Below, piece after piece: positions 44,813 through 54,848 of a stretch of DNA of 64,000 nucleotides (position 1 is the first letter of the stretch; each line of letters starts with the position of its first letter). The notes under the pieces were generated by a model. It worked only from the letters and a program-made list of their open reading frames with translations. It had not been told where the DNA came from and searched no databases. Made by a program: the position numbers and the translations under genes. Origin of the DNA: Onthophagus taurus (Eukaryota > Arthropoda > Insecta > Coleoptera > Scarabaeidae); assembly GCF_036711975.1 (NCBI RefSeq), contig NC_091972.1, positions 4,407,001 through 4,471,000 on the forward strand, in the 5' to 3' direction.

Positions 44813-44880
44813 TTTTGATATGACCACAATGCGGCAGAACAACAACTACTTAAATATATGTGAGAGGAACTGGTTTCGGA
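44813..44880 (-). promoter_or_regulatory. Possible promoter of exon 1A
   Basis: On the minus strand, a TATA-like ATATATTTAAG (about 44852-44862) lies some 40-50 bases upstream of the ATG at 44812. It is only a weak match and the 5' untranslated region would be very short. Confidence 0.3.
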
Positions 44881-45744
44881 TTTCTTTTTTCTTTTGAGTT
44901 AAAACCGTAAACGAAGGATGACGCCGATTTAAAATCGACTTTATCGCGATGCGAACGGGAATTCGTTAAGACTCGCTAAATATGTAAATTTTTTAATCGC
45001 TTTTTGAGTGACACGAAATCTTAAAGGTCAACGAACCGTAAGGTTTTTGAATAAGAAATATTTTTATTATTCGATAAATATGATTGTTATAATTAAAATA
45101 ATTAGAATGTTATATTATTATATTATAAACCTTTTGTGTTCTTTGTGACCTTTATATTTTAATTATTTAACGATAGAAATAAGTGAAAATGAAAATAACC
45201 TTCGATTAAGTGAATGTATAAATTATCTTCGTGAAATTTTATGAGGATTAAATTTCAATTAATAAATTAAAAAGGAAAATACCCGCTGAATAATAATTAA
45301 AATATATCACATAGTAATTAAATGTAAGCTTGATTGTGTATTCCCTTTGACCCAAACCGAGAGTACTTCAAGTCCTTTATTGTTTTTGAAAAGCTTTTTG
45401 TGTCACCGCAAATAAATTTAAATTAAAACAATATACCTGCGGGAATCAATATTCGTTTTCGGTTTTAAAATATACCACTTCAATCAGACTCAATTTGGAT
45501 TACTGTTTTATTAAGTCCTTTTTTTTAGAATATTTAAATATACAATTCAAATTTGAATAGAATGTATTAACAATTTCTTTCCGAGTATTTTTCATTTTTT
45601 GTTATAAACTCTGCAAATCTCTCAATTGACGTTTTTGGCTAAAAACTTTTATTATAACTCGGTAACTGAAAGTGCCGGGAAAATGTTTTGGATGAAAATT
45701 ATAACCAACATAACTTAATTTTCATACATTGAATTTCATATACT
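44881..45744. other. Upstream or intronic DNA between first exons
   Basis: AT-rich. If exon 1B is spliced to exon 2 it is part of a long intron; for transcripts starting at exon 1A it is 5' flanking DNA. No coding features are seen. Confidence 0.45.
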
Positions 45745-45830
45745 CACGGCTAAACCCTAATGTTTGTAATTTTAGGTCTAGTGTTAGTTCTACTTTTCGT
45801 TAAATAAAAATATACCACAATCTAGTGCTG
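45745..45830. repeat. Palindromic interspersed repeat copy
   Basis: CACGGCTAAACCCTAATG and TTTAGGTCTAGTGTTAGTTC match the family described at 8695. It lies just outside the Penelope-like element; a further copy lies on its other side (51001-51090). Confidence 0.75.
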
Positions 45831-45905
45831 AATAATATTTAAAAAAACACGTGTAGCACCGAAAATAAAAATTTAAATATATTTTTTCATCGTCTCTGAG
45901 ATTTC

Positions 45906-45957
45906 TTATTTTTTAAATAATTTTACGATGAACCTAGAAATAACTTTAACTAAATTA
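45906..45957 (+). repeat. PLE 1 terminal direct repeat, left
   Basis: 52 bp, the same as 50949-51000 with one A/G difference (AACCTAG against AACCTGG). The first Met of the PLE frame (45928) lies inside it. Confidence 0.9.
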
Positions 45958-47471
45958 CGTAATGCAGAGTTATCTGTACTAATCCATTCGATGAAGAGCA
46001 ACATGTTAAAGAGAGAAAAGACTAGAGATGATATCCACTTCTTGCATCAGGCAATCAAATTGAATGTTACACCCAAGACATTCAAAATTAAGACATCAAG
46101 TACATTCAATAATTATAGATTAGAACTGGAGAAGAAATTGATCAGGAAAGGCATCAGGAACAGATACAAACATCTATCATATCTTAATTCCGTCCTCAAA
46201 TTTATACATAGAGAAATAGAGATTTGATAAAGATGTTTGAAGATTATATCTATTGCAACACTTTAAGGAGTAAGGAAGTTAAAGCTAAGAAACTGAATAG
46301 GCTAGTTAAAGATAAGATCAATTATTATAATCAAAAAACATCCCTTCACTCAAAGAAAGCTAATAATGTGAAATTTGGATCATTAAATAACCCAAATAAC
46401 GATGTTCAAAATAATAAAATATTCTTTGTAAAAAGATTTAACATAGATAAACCCCAACTTACTATAAGTTATAATGATCAGGATAAATATACTTTTGCCC
46501 CACGTTACACTAATTTGAGCGATACACCTTTGTCCACAGATGACATTGAGATTCTCGAACTAGGACATAAATTCTCGCTTCCCAAAATCATTAAACCAAT
46601 AGATTTAGCAATAAAGATTGAGGCCCAACTACTGTACAATCATAACATACATCAAATATTTAAAGATAACAGTAAATTAATTAAAGACATTGATAATAAC
46701 TTTAAGGAACCATTTTACACAAAGAAAGTTACCAACGATATTTACAAAAAAATCAATACCCTCAAACACAAAATAAAAGAAAATAACTTGATAGTTACCC
46801 TTGGTGACAAGGGAGCTGGCACTGTCATTATAGACAAAACAGATTATATAAACAAGACTGAAAATTTCTTTGCTCTTAACTTTATAACAGAAATCAAGAA
46901 TAACCCCACCATCCCATATAATAATTAATTAAAAAAACTAGTTAAAGATAATATGCCTTTTTTGAGTAAATTTGGTATTGATCACCATAACTCCTTCGAA
47001 ATGAATCCTCTCATACCCTCCATGAAATGTTTAATTAAATTACATAAGCAGGACAAAAGCATAAGACCTATAATCGGTAATAATAATACACCAACTAATA
47101 AAATTGCGAAAACTATCCAAAGATTTCTATATTCAACTTTCAAAGGCACTTTCCCTTATTCTATCAGAAATTCCACCGAATTTGTAAATAAACTATATAC
47201 TTTGAATATCGACGATAACTGTAAATTGATCTCTTTTGACATCAAAAATTTGTATGCAAATATACCCATCACTCCAACCATCCAGATTATTAAAAAACAC
47301 CTTATATATAATATCATTGAATTAAATCTTGACCCCTTGGAAATCGACAGTTTCTTAAAAATACTTGAATTTACCTGTAATCAAAATTTCTTTACATTTG
47401 ATAATAGATTTTTTAAAATGTCCGATGGATTACCTATGGGCTCTCCAATATCTGGGATCCTTGCAGATATA

Positions 47472-49565
47472 CAGGGTGATTCATAAGTAATGGGCCAAAT
47501 TGTAAATGTACGTTCAGGAGGCCAAAATAATAATATTTTCATTAACAATAATGGGTCTTAGTCTGCTCCTTACTGAGATACAGGATGTTAAAGCGAAAAA
47601 AATAAAATAGATTTTTGTTAATAGATCAGCTACTTTTCTACATAATGACTCATAGTTGACTTATAGTTTTTGTAAGGGTAAACAATAATGTGTGAGAGGA
47701 TTTGAGTTAACTCGTAGATGTCGCCACATGCGCCATATGAATTATGAAACGTCAATGAGCTTTTACGTTTAATGAATAGTTTAAAACATTTTATTGTTAA
47801 GTAAACTGATTCATTCTTGTCCTAACATAAATCAAAATGCCGAGACATAATCACTTTTCAAACGAAGAAATGAGAGACATGTTATGCGTTTACGCACAAG
47901 AACGTTTTTCTGGGCAAGCAGCATCCAGAAAATATCGTGAAATGTACCCTTACAGAAGGCAGCCAAACCGGAAGATATTTCAAAATATTTATAATCGATT
48001 GGGTGAAACAGGTTCATTTCGTCCAAAATATCATACAGGACGTCCTAAGACTATCACTCCGCAGCAAGAAGATGAAATTTTGGTAAGAATTGCGCAAAAT
48101 TCTGAAATAAGCACTCGTCGATTGTCTGCAGCAACTGGAATAAGCCAACCATCCGTGACTAGAATTTTACACAAGGAAAATTTATATCCCTATCATTTTA
48201 TACCTGTGCAAAATTTACTTCCAACAGATTATCGAATCAGAGTTCAATTTTGTCAGTGGCTAAAAGGAAAATTGAATAATAATCCAACATTCCTAAATAA
48301 CATTCTTTTCACGGATGAAGCAACCTTTACCAGACGCGGAGTTTTTAATTGGCGAAATAGTCATGCCTGGGAAACCGAAAACCCTCGTTTAAAAAAAGAT
48401 AGACATTTCCAGCACGAGTTTAAAATAAATGTGTGGTGCGGTGTAATAGGCAATACATTACTGGGCCCAGTTGAATTACCTCCTAATTTAAATGGAGAGT
48501 CATATTTAATTTTTTTAAATAATGACTTAGTCGACCTCTTGGGAGATCTTCCATTACAACTAAGAAGAAATATGTGGTTCATGCAAGACGGTGCTCCTCC
48601 ACATTTTTCACGTGCTGTGCGCGAACATCTGAATGAAACATTCCCTCACCGTTGGATTGGACGTGGTAGTGAATTTCAGTGGCCACCATGTGTGGGGTTA
48701 CATGAAATCAATGGTCTATGCTGAACCTACTATAAATACACGAGACGAGTTATGGAATAGAATTCAAGATGCAGCCAATTCAATACGAAATAATCCTGCT
48801 ACATTTTTTAAAGTCAGACAATCCTTAACCAAACGGTTAAATGCGTGTATAAATGCTGGTGGTGGTCATGTTGAAAACCTTTTGCAGTAGCTCATAATTA
48901 AGCTTAAATTTAATTTAACTTCGCACAACATTAACATGTAGGTTTTGATAACAGTTGTCGTAAGTGGTCTTAGTTCAAGTCTGTTCTAATGTTGTATTTC
49001 GTTTTATTAACTGGCGTACAATAAATTCAGTTTAATATTGTTATCAATTATCAATTACGGTTAGGTAAATGTCAACATTCCATGCCATGCTTGTGTCTTA
49101 ACAGATTAATGCTACGTCGACCACCGTGAAATGTAGTGTAGTGAATTAGTAAAATTCAAATATCTCGAAAATCGTTAATATTTTCAAGATCAAAGAAGTA
49201 TAGTTTTTTTCTACAGAAATGATGGGGCTATCCAAATTAAACAAGTATGTTGTAAAATAATGAGCGATAAAAAATTTGTAGCTGATTTCATCTAATTCAT
49301 ATGGCGCATGTGGCGACATCTACGAGTTAACTCAAATCCTCTCACACATTATTGTTTACCCTTACAAAAACTATAAGTCAACTATGAGTCATTATGTAGA
49401 AAAGTAGCTGATCTATTAACAAAAATCTATTTTATTTTTTTCGCTTTAACATCCTGTATCTCAGTAAGGAGCAGACTAAGACCCATTATTGTTAATGAAA
49501 ATATTATTATTTTGGCCTCCTGAACGTACATTTACAATTTGGCCCATTACTTATGAATCACCCTG
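47472..49565 (+). mobile_element. Mariner-like element 3 (DUF4817/DDE type)
   Basis: Starts CAGGGTGATTCATAAGTAAT (47472), with its inverse ending CACCCTG (49565), and is flanked by TA (47470-47471, 49566-49567). The terminal inverted repeats are about 280 bp (47472-47750 and 49287-49565) and nearly perfect, which points to a recent insertion. It lies inside the RT gene of PLE 1. Confidence 0.95.
47837..48890 (+). pseudogene. DUF4817-type mariner transposase, small deletion
   Basis: 47837 opens MPRHNHFSNEEMRDMLCVYA; YPYRRQPNRKIFQNIYNRL belongs to the DUF4817/helix-turn-helix region, and STRRLSAATGISQPSVTRIL is the second HTH. Catalytic motifs are ILFTDEATFTRRG (first Asp), FKINVWCGV and WFMQDGAPPHF (second Asp). 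Just after EFQWPP (48688) the SPDLTPxDFFxWG region, with the third catalytic Asp, is missing: about 38 bases compared with its relatives. The frame then shifts and resumes as WGYMKSMVYAEPTIN, ending HVENLLQ at 48890. Length is otherwise full, about 345 residues. Confidence 0.9.
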
Positions 49566-50910
49566 TATATGTCAACAAATTTGAACAGATACTTTTCTCT
49601 AACAAATATAAGCTTTTCACAAAAGATGTCATTTTTTATAGTCGATATGTTGATGATATACTAATTGTTTATAAAGGTAATTCCGCCAATCTGATAGCAT
49701 TACAGAATATCTTTAATAATATTACCAACTTAGAGCTCACTATCGAAATGGAAAAAGACAACATGATTAACTTTCTAGACTTAAACATTACCAAGAATCT
49801 TTGTAATCAAAAACTTGAATTTAATATCTTCAGGAAAGACACATTTACGGACAATGTCATTGCCAACAATTCATATAATCCTAGACAGCATAAACATGCC
49901 AGTTTTCGATTCATGTTTAACAGAATTTATAACATCCCTTTGAACCAAAATAACTTAGAGGTAGAAATCAAGAAGATAATTACTATTGGTATGAATAATG
50001 GCTACTCTATAAACATTTTACAAAATATCTATAATAAGGTCCATAGTTCTAGATATAACAACTTGATTTTTCCTAATATAAAAAACATCTCAAAATTCTT
50101 AATACTCCCATTTCACCCTATTTTAGAAAATAAACTGAACCACAATTTACAAAAATTTAATTTATCCCCTGCTTTTGTATCTCATAACAAAATTAGCAAT
50201 TTTTTAATTAATAATAAAGCCAAACATAGAAAAGAGGAATTAAGTGGTGCAGCAGTCCATAAACACATACAAGAACAAAAACACAGAATACAATTTCAAA
50301 ATGTCAAACTGATTATAAATCTAAAGAAGTCAAATGAATTGAACCTTTATGAGGAATATAATATAGGTCTACACAAAAAAGAGAATATACTTATGAACGA
50401 CATTGCTGACTTCGATGTTTCCACGATTTTCTTTAGATCCACTTTATATACTATGTTATATGCATTTTGTTATGCATACCACTTCCATTTGAATTTCTTG
50501 TTCCTGTTTTCTCTTCCTACAAACACGCATGCGATTATAAATCTCGTCAAAACCAGAAAATTTCCATCCTGCCCTGTCGTCAATTCCATACGATTAAACT
50601 AAAGAATTTTTAATTTTAACTCCATCCAATGCGTATCTTTTAAAATATAGTTCTAGTGATAATTTTATTTAGTTTGACGCTAAGTAAGTTGTCTTTTCCA
50701 GAGTATTAACCTGTTTTACTTGCTAATATTAAGCCATTTGTTTTGACGTTTTTAGTTTTAACCGTACAAATTTTACTGTCAAATATTTCAACCTGATGAT
50801 TTGTTCTTCAATCAACAACTCTTGACGGTAAATTTGATTTTAATTTGTTTGTTTTTTGTAATTAGCTAATATGATAATGAAACTTATTTTTACTTTGTCT
50901 CTAGTCGTGC

Positions 50911-50948
50911 CAGATGAAGATCGCATAGTTCGATCGAAACACGTGTAG
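50911..50948 (+). ncRNA. Hammerhead-ribozyme-like motif at the PLE 1 end
   Basis: CAGATGA (one change from CTGATGA), one unpaired A, hairpin GATCG/CGATC with a CATAGTT loop, then GAAAC and ACGTGTAG; ACAC/GTGT can pair as helix III. It lies directly before the terminal direct repeat. The core change may weaken cleavage. Confidence 0.55.
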
Positions 50949-51000
50949 TTATTTTTTAAATAATTTTACGATGAACCTGGAAATAACTTTAACTAAATTA
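50949..51000 (+). repeat. PLE 1 terminal direct repeat, right
   Basis: Matches 45906-45957. It is followed directly by the palindromic interspersed repeat. Confidence 0.9.
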
Positions 51001-51090
51001 AAACTAGACCTAGATCTAGAAACATCTTTTAAGACGGCTAAACCCGAATGATTTTAGTTTTAGGTCTTGTGTTAGTTCTAATGATAGTGC
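51001..51090. repeat. Palindromic interspersed repeat copy
   Basis: AAACTAGACCTAGATCTAGA and AAGACGGCTAAACCCGAATG match the family at 8695; it abuts the right end of PLE 1. Confidence 0.8.
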
Positions 51091-51207
51091 GTCTTCATAC
51101 AATTATTTAAAAAAAGTCTTGATACAAAGTAATAATTATTGAGGCAACCTCAAAAATATTGATTTTTTTGTTATATTCAAACTGTTAAAATTAAGAAATA
51201 ATCTTAC

Positions 51208-51965
51208 CCATTAGTTGCTTGAGCTATAGTGAATCCCGTATGATAATCTCCATTTAAATCATCTCGAACTGGATATCCAGCTTCTTTGGCAGCTTTAATA
51301 ATATCATCAGCAAGTTCCGGCCTGTCATTGAATTGTCTAACATCCATTGGACCACCTTTACCATGATACTTCTTTTTATACTTATCACCGATTTGCAGAT
51401 TATTTTCGGATCTAAGAAAAATAGGAAAAACGTCTTTCCAACCCCACTCTTTGTTCCCCATTTTCTCCCAATCGTCATAATCTTTTTGTACACCCCGCAT
51501 GTACATCATTCCATTAACGACACTAGTACCTCCTAAAACTTTTCCTCTTGGCCAAGCGCATCTTCCTCCAGGATTACCAATACAGGCATTGGGTGATGGT
51601 TCGGTTTCAAATCGCCAATCTAAATCGGGGCCACCATTAAAGTTGTAACAAAAAGATGGTGTTTGGGAGCCCGGAGGTTCGTCTCCACCCGCTTCTAAAA
51701 GAAGTACTTTCCAATTTTTTATTTCTGCCAATCTTCCAGCTACGGTTGCTCCGCTTGATCCACCTCCAATTACAATACAATCGTATTCTTTATCGGGTTT
51801 TATCCGAGGTTTTATTCGGCCGCATAAATCAGAAATCGGGCAAGTTTTCGCTAAGTAATTATTTAATATTGCCATAAAAAGAATAAAAGATCCATTATTG
51901 CAAGTATTTGATAGAGATGGACCTATATAAGGTGCATTACAATCGCAAACGTTACATGAAGTCAT
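51208..51965 (-). CDS. Gld: Gld-type alternative first exon 1B
   Basis: Minus strand, ATG at 51965, donor ..CTAATGG|GTAAGAT at 51208/51207, phase 2. The 252 codons resemble exon 1A along the whole length: CNAPYIGPSLSNTC, the FAD loop GGGSSGATVAGRLAE, LLLEAGGDEPPGSQTP, WPRGKVLGGTSVVNGMMYMRG, and HTGFTIAQAT at the same place as HTGFTVAQTS. No second exon of its own lies between it and exon 1A. Spliced to the exon at 43518 it would give 703 residues with an unbroken frame and almost the same length as the 1A form. Either it is an alternative first exon of one gene or the front half of a tandem duplicate that lost its back half. The exon has no stop or frameshift. Confidence 0.85.
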
Positions 51966-52783
51966 TGTAAAGATAGGAAACCTAATGCTGGCAAAATGAG
52001 AAATTCGATTTTTAAATGAACTTAGTGATGTGCGTCATGGATTCTTTACATACATATACTTGGCGTTACTAAAATTCATAAAATGAAGATATGTTTTTTT
52101 ATTTGTTATTGTTTCGGTATTCGTGCTTTTGTTTGTACGAAAGAATTCGAGCAACCGTTACAAATTATTATTAGCATGCAAAAACCTTCAAATTCTTCAG
52201 GGAAATATATTAAGTGTTACGAAATGTAATCTAGAATTCTAAGTACATAGATAAATGTAAGAAATGACGAAGAGATTAAGAAAATAATATTTAATATACA
52301 AAATTTTTTTTGCAACTTTTAAAAGATCAACCGCATCGTAGTAAAAGGTCTTTCCCGTCACGATAAATCTAAGAAACTTTACATCCTGTTGTGATTCTCG
52401 AACACGATCTTAACAATCTAAACAAAAGATTTTCTTTTAATAGTTAGACATTATTATAATAATCATCGTTTTTGCTTGGTAATAGGCTAACGATAAATTT
52501 TTAAGAATGAGATGAGCGGGATTTCCACTAATAAATAATCGATGTCAATGACTAAACGAAAATTAGTATTCTACGTGTCATCGAAGGTAATCTCATCGCT
52601 AATGATCGTTTATTTTTATTGGATCGTTTGAATAGCATTCAAAGGTCCTTTTATCAATGTCAAGGTTAATTAATGTAAAAAAAGGAGGTTAAGGGGACGA
52701 GTTTTGGATTAAAAATAGAAAAGGATCTATTAGAATTTTGATTTGGCTCGAATCTTAGAATTTATATTTAATTTATAATACAG
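51966..52783. other. Upstream region of exon 1B
   Basis: AT-rich. On the minus strand a weak TATA-like AGTATATGTATG lies about 90-110 bases above the ATG at 51965; it could start exon 1B transcripts but is not convincing. No gene is seen. Confidence 0.35.
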
Positions 52784-53816
52784 GGTGTCACACAAAAAAC
52801 GCCCCAAGCTCTCTTCAGAGTCCCACGCCTATCAAGACTGCTAAACCCGAAACTTTCTATTTGTAGGTGTAGTGTTAGAGACCTAGAACTAGAAACATTC
52901 GGGTTTAGTCGTGAAAAAAACTTTCAGTTGTCAATGTCAACTTTAATTTTATTATTATATTCGTAATCTTCATAAAATAACCTTTAAAGTGAATCCAAAC
53001 ATGACGCATTTATCTCAAAAAACCGAAAAGATCGAATTTTCAACTTTTAGTTTTGACATATTTGTCAACTTCATAAAAATCCTTTAAAATGAGTCCAAAC
53101 TCGACATATTTAACTTTGATATTAATGGAAATGCAATCACTTCCGGTTTGAAACGTCAATTTTGACATATTTGTCATCTTCATTAAAAAACCTTTAAAAT
53201 GAGTCCAAAGATGACGCACTTATCTCAAAAAACAAAAAAGTTTGAATAAAAAACATTAAACCCGAAGTTAGCAACAATGAAGATAGCAATTTAATTCTTA
53301 AATATTAATACCAACCTTAATTTTTTATTTTTTTTTATTATATTTTTGTTTTTGTGACAAATATTAAGATATTTTATAAAAATTAAGAATATGGCAAAAT
53401 GACATTGACATTTCAAACCGGAAGTTGCTTATATCTCGAGTAATATTGGAATTAAACGTATCATGTTTGGACTCATTTCAAAGGATTTTTCACGACGATT
53501 ACAAATATGTCAAAATTGACATTGACATTCTTAACAAAATCTTTTTTAACAAAACCAAAAGGGATATTAAGAAACTTGTTTGTAAAATGGATAAGATAAG
53601 AGATGTTAATCTATTTGTAGAATCTCTGAAGATGGCCAAGGGCCGAAACTGGTTAGACTTAAATTCTGTATAAAATAAAAACCAGTTTAAAAGTATAAAA
53701 TGAAACTCTAGATTACTTTCTTCCAACATTTTTTCATCAAAATTTACTCGAATCGTCATCATTTTGTCTCTAGTTTTAGTGATTACATTTATGCCACGAC
53801 TTACAGAAACACCCTG
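52784..53816. repeat. Foldback-like repeat with CAGGGTGT ends
   Basis: Bounded by ACAGGGTGT (about 52784) and ACACCCTGT (about 53817), mariner-like tips without a clear TA duplication on the right. Inside, about 53069-53165 and, inverted, 53405-53525 pair (TTCCGGTTTGAAACGTCAA, ATGAGTCCAAA); further direct copies of the ATGAGTCCAAA segment occur at about 52980-53030 and 53195-53235. It also holds a copy of the palindromic repeat (52835-52920) and a hammerhead-like motif (53626). No transposase can be read. Confidence 0.5.
53626..53649 (+). ncRNA. Hammerhead-ribozyme-like motif
   Basis: CTGAAGA, T, hairpin GGCC/GGCC with an AAG loop, then GAAAC, with TGGTTAGAC downstream. Same layout as the other five motifs. 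A preceding Lys-rich frame (about 53500-53670) may be part of a degraded PLE tail, but this is uncertain. Confidence 0.5.
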
Positions 53817-53817
53817 T

Positions 53818-54229
53818 GTAATCGTAAAACGTAACGAGTGACCAAGCGGCTTCTGTGCTTGTGATAGCTGTCATCAGTGGTCTGTGATAAAAATAGATAG
53901 GCAGCAAACAATTTTTAGCCTGTCTATTCTGTGAAGTCTTATATTTTTAGAGAGATAAAAGCGAAAATCCCGTTTTTCTCAACATTATTCATTTATCGCT
54001 TAATCAAGTGATGCATAACGCGGTCCAATTACAATTAATGTTGATATATTGTACATTAAGGGTTCAGAAAAAAATCTCTATCCAATAACGTGAAGAAAAA
54101 CATACCGAGCAATTTGAAAATCAAAATAGATAATCGCTTGAAATTGAAGATAGCGTTGGAATAAGTTTATATGTAGCATGAATCATAGTATTCATCAAGC
54201 CTTTGAATTCCTTGAGAAAAATTGATGGA
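53818..54229. other. No gene seen
   Basis: AT-rich DNA between the foldback repeat and the minisatellite. Confidence 0.5.
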
Positions 54230-54848
54230 ATGAAGATACTAAATAGTTGGTACCATCCGGAACAAAACCTCTGGGATACAATAGCTCATACTGCCAACAG
54301 GTTGGCACACTTTACCATACAGAACAGAAGCTTTGCCAATAAGTTGCCACCCAATAAGAGAACTTACAAGCTTCCATATATAGTGGCTCATGCTGCCAAT
54401 AAGTTGGTAGCCAAGTTGGTGCTGCAAACAACTTTGCAGGTTCTACGCTATAGAACAGAATCTCTGAGACACAATTGCTCATGCTGCCAATAAGACAGGC
54501 TCTACACTATAAAACAGAAGCTGTGAGTTACAATAGCTCACACTGCAAACAAATTGGCAGGTTATAAGGACGGTTATAAGCTTCCATATGTAGTAGCTCA
54601 TACTGCCAATAAGTTAAGAGCCTGTGAGATCAGTTACAAGCTTTCAGGCATAATAGCTCATACTACCAACAAGTTGGCATGATGTACAATATAAAACAGA
54701 AACTGTGAGATACAATAGCTCATGTTTTTAACAAGTTGGCAGCTTATAAGAAAAGTTAAAAGCTTCCAGATATAGAAACTCACACTGCAAACAAATTGGC
54801 AGGCGATAAAGACGGTTACAAGCTTCCATATGTTGGCAGGTTCTAGAC
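54230..54848 (+). repeat. Degenerate minisatellite (about 60-bp units)
   Basis: The word TAGCTCATACTGCCAA with AAGTTGGCAGG recurs, with changes, at about 54284, 54383, 54476, 54532, 54594, 54652, 54715 and 54777. The spacing is close to 60 bp in the right half and about 95 bp in the left half. The array resumes for a short stretch after the hAT element (57449 on, TTCTAGACTATAGAAC), so the hAT landed inside it. Confidence 0.75.

Larger units (their letters stand above)
45928..50602 (+). pseudogene. Penelope-like reverse transcriptase, interrupted
   Basis: The N-terminal part (45928-46227, Lys-rich) is separated by a frameshift near 46220 from 46224-46928. An in-frame TAA at 46926-46928 follows, and the frame goes on at 46953. 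RT motifs are IKLHKQDKSIRPII, LISFDIKNLYANIP (motif A), DGLPMGSPISGILAD (motif B), then the mariner insertion, then YSRYVDDILIVYKG (motif C) and NFLDLNITKN. The mariner is clean: removing it plus one TA gives an uninterrupted ADIYVNKF. Aligned to PLE 2, about 36 residues are missing after EELSG (near 50250), removing the GIY-YIG catalytic core while the frame stays open to 50602. RT copies RNA at the target; the nicking function is gone. Confidence 0.85.
45906..51000 (+). mobile_element. Penelope-like element 1 with terminal direct repeats
   Basis: A 52-bp direct repeat marks both ends (45906-45957 and 50949-51000, one mismatch), starting TTATTTTTTAAATAATTTTA. ACACGTGTAG occurs just before the right copy and also at about 45839, which fits the pseudo-LTR arrangement of PLEs. 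Between lie the RT coding region, a shortened endonuclease region and a hammerhead-like motif (50911-50948). Without the mariner insertion (47472-49565) the element is about 3.0 kb. It lies between the two Gld first exons. Confidence 0.85.

Noticed and set aside
50795..50850. Seventh hammerhead-like motif (CCTGATGATTTG..)
   Set aside because: It has CTGATGA and a possible stem but no GAAA after the hairpin, so it was not counted.
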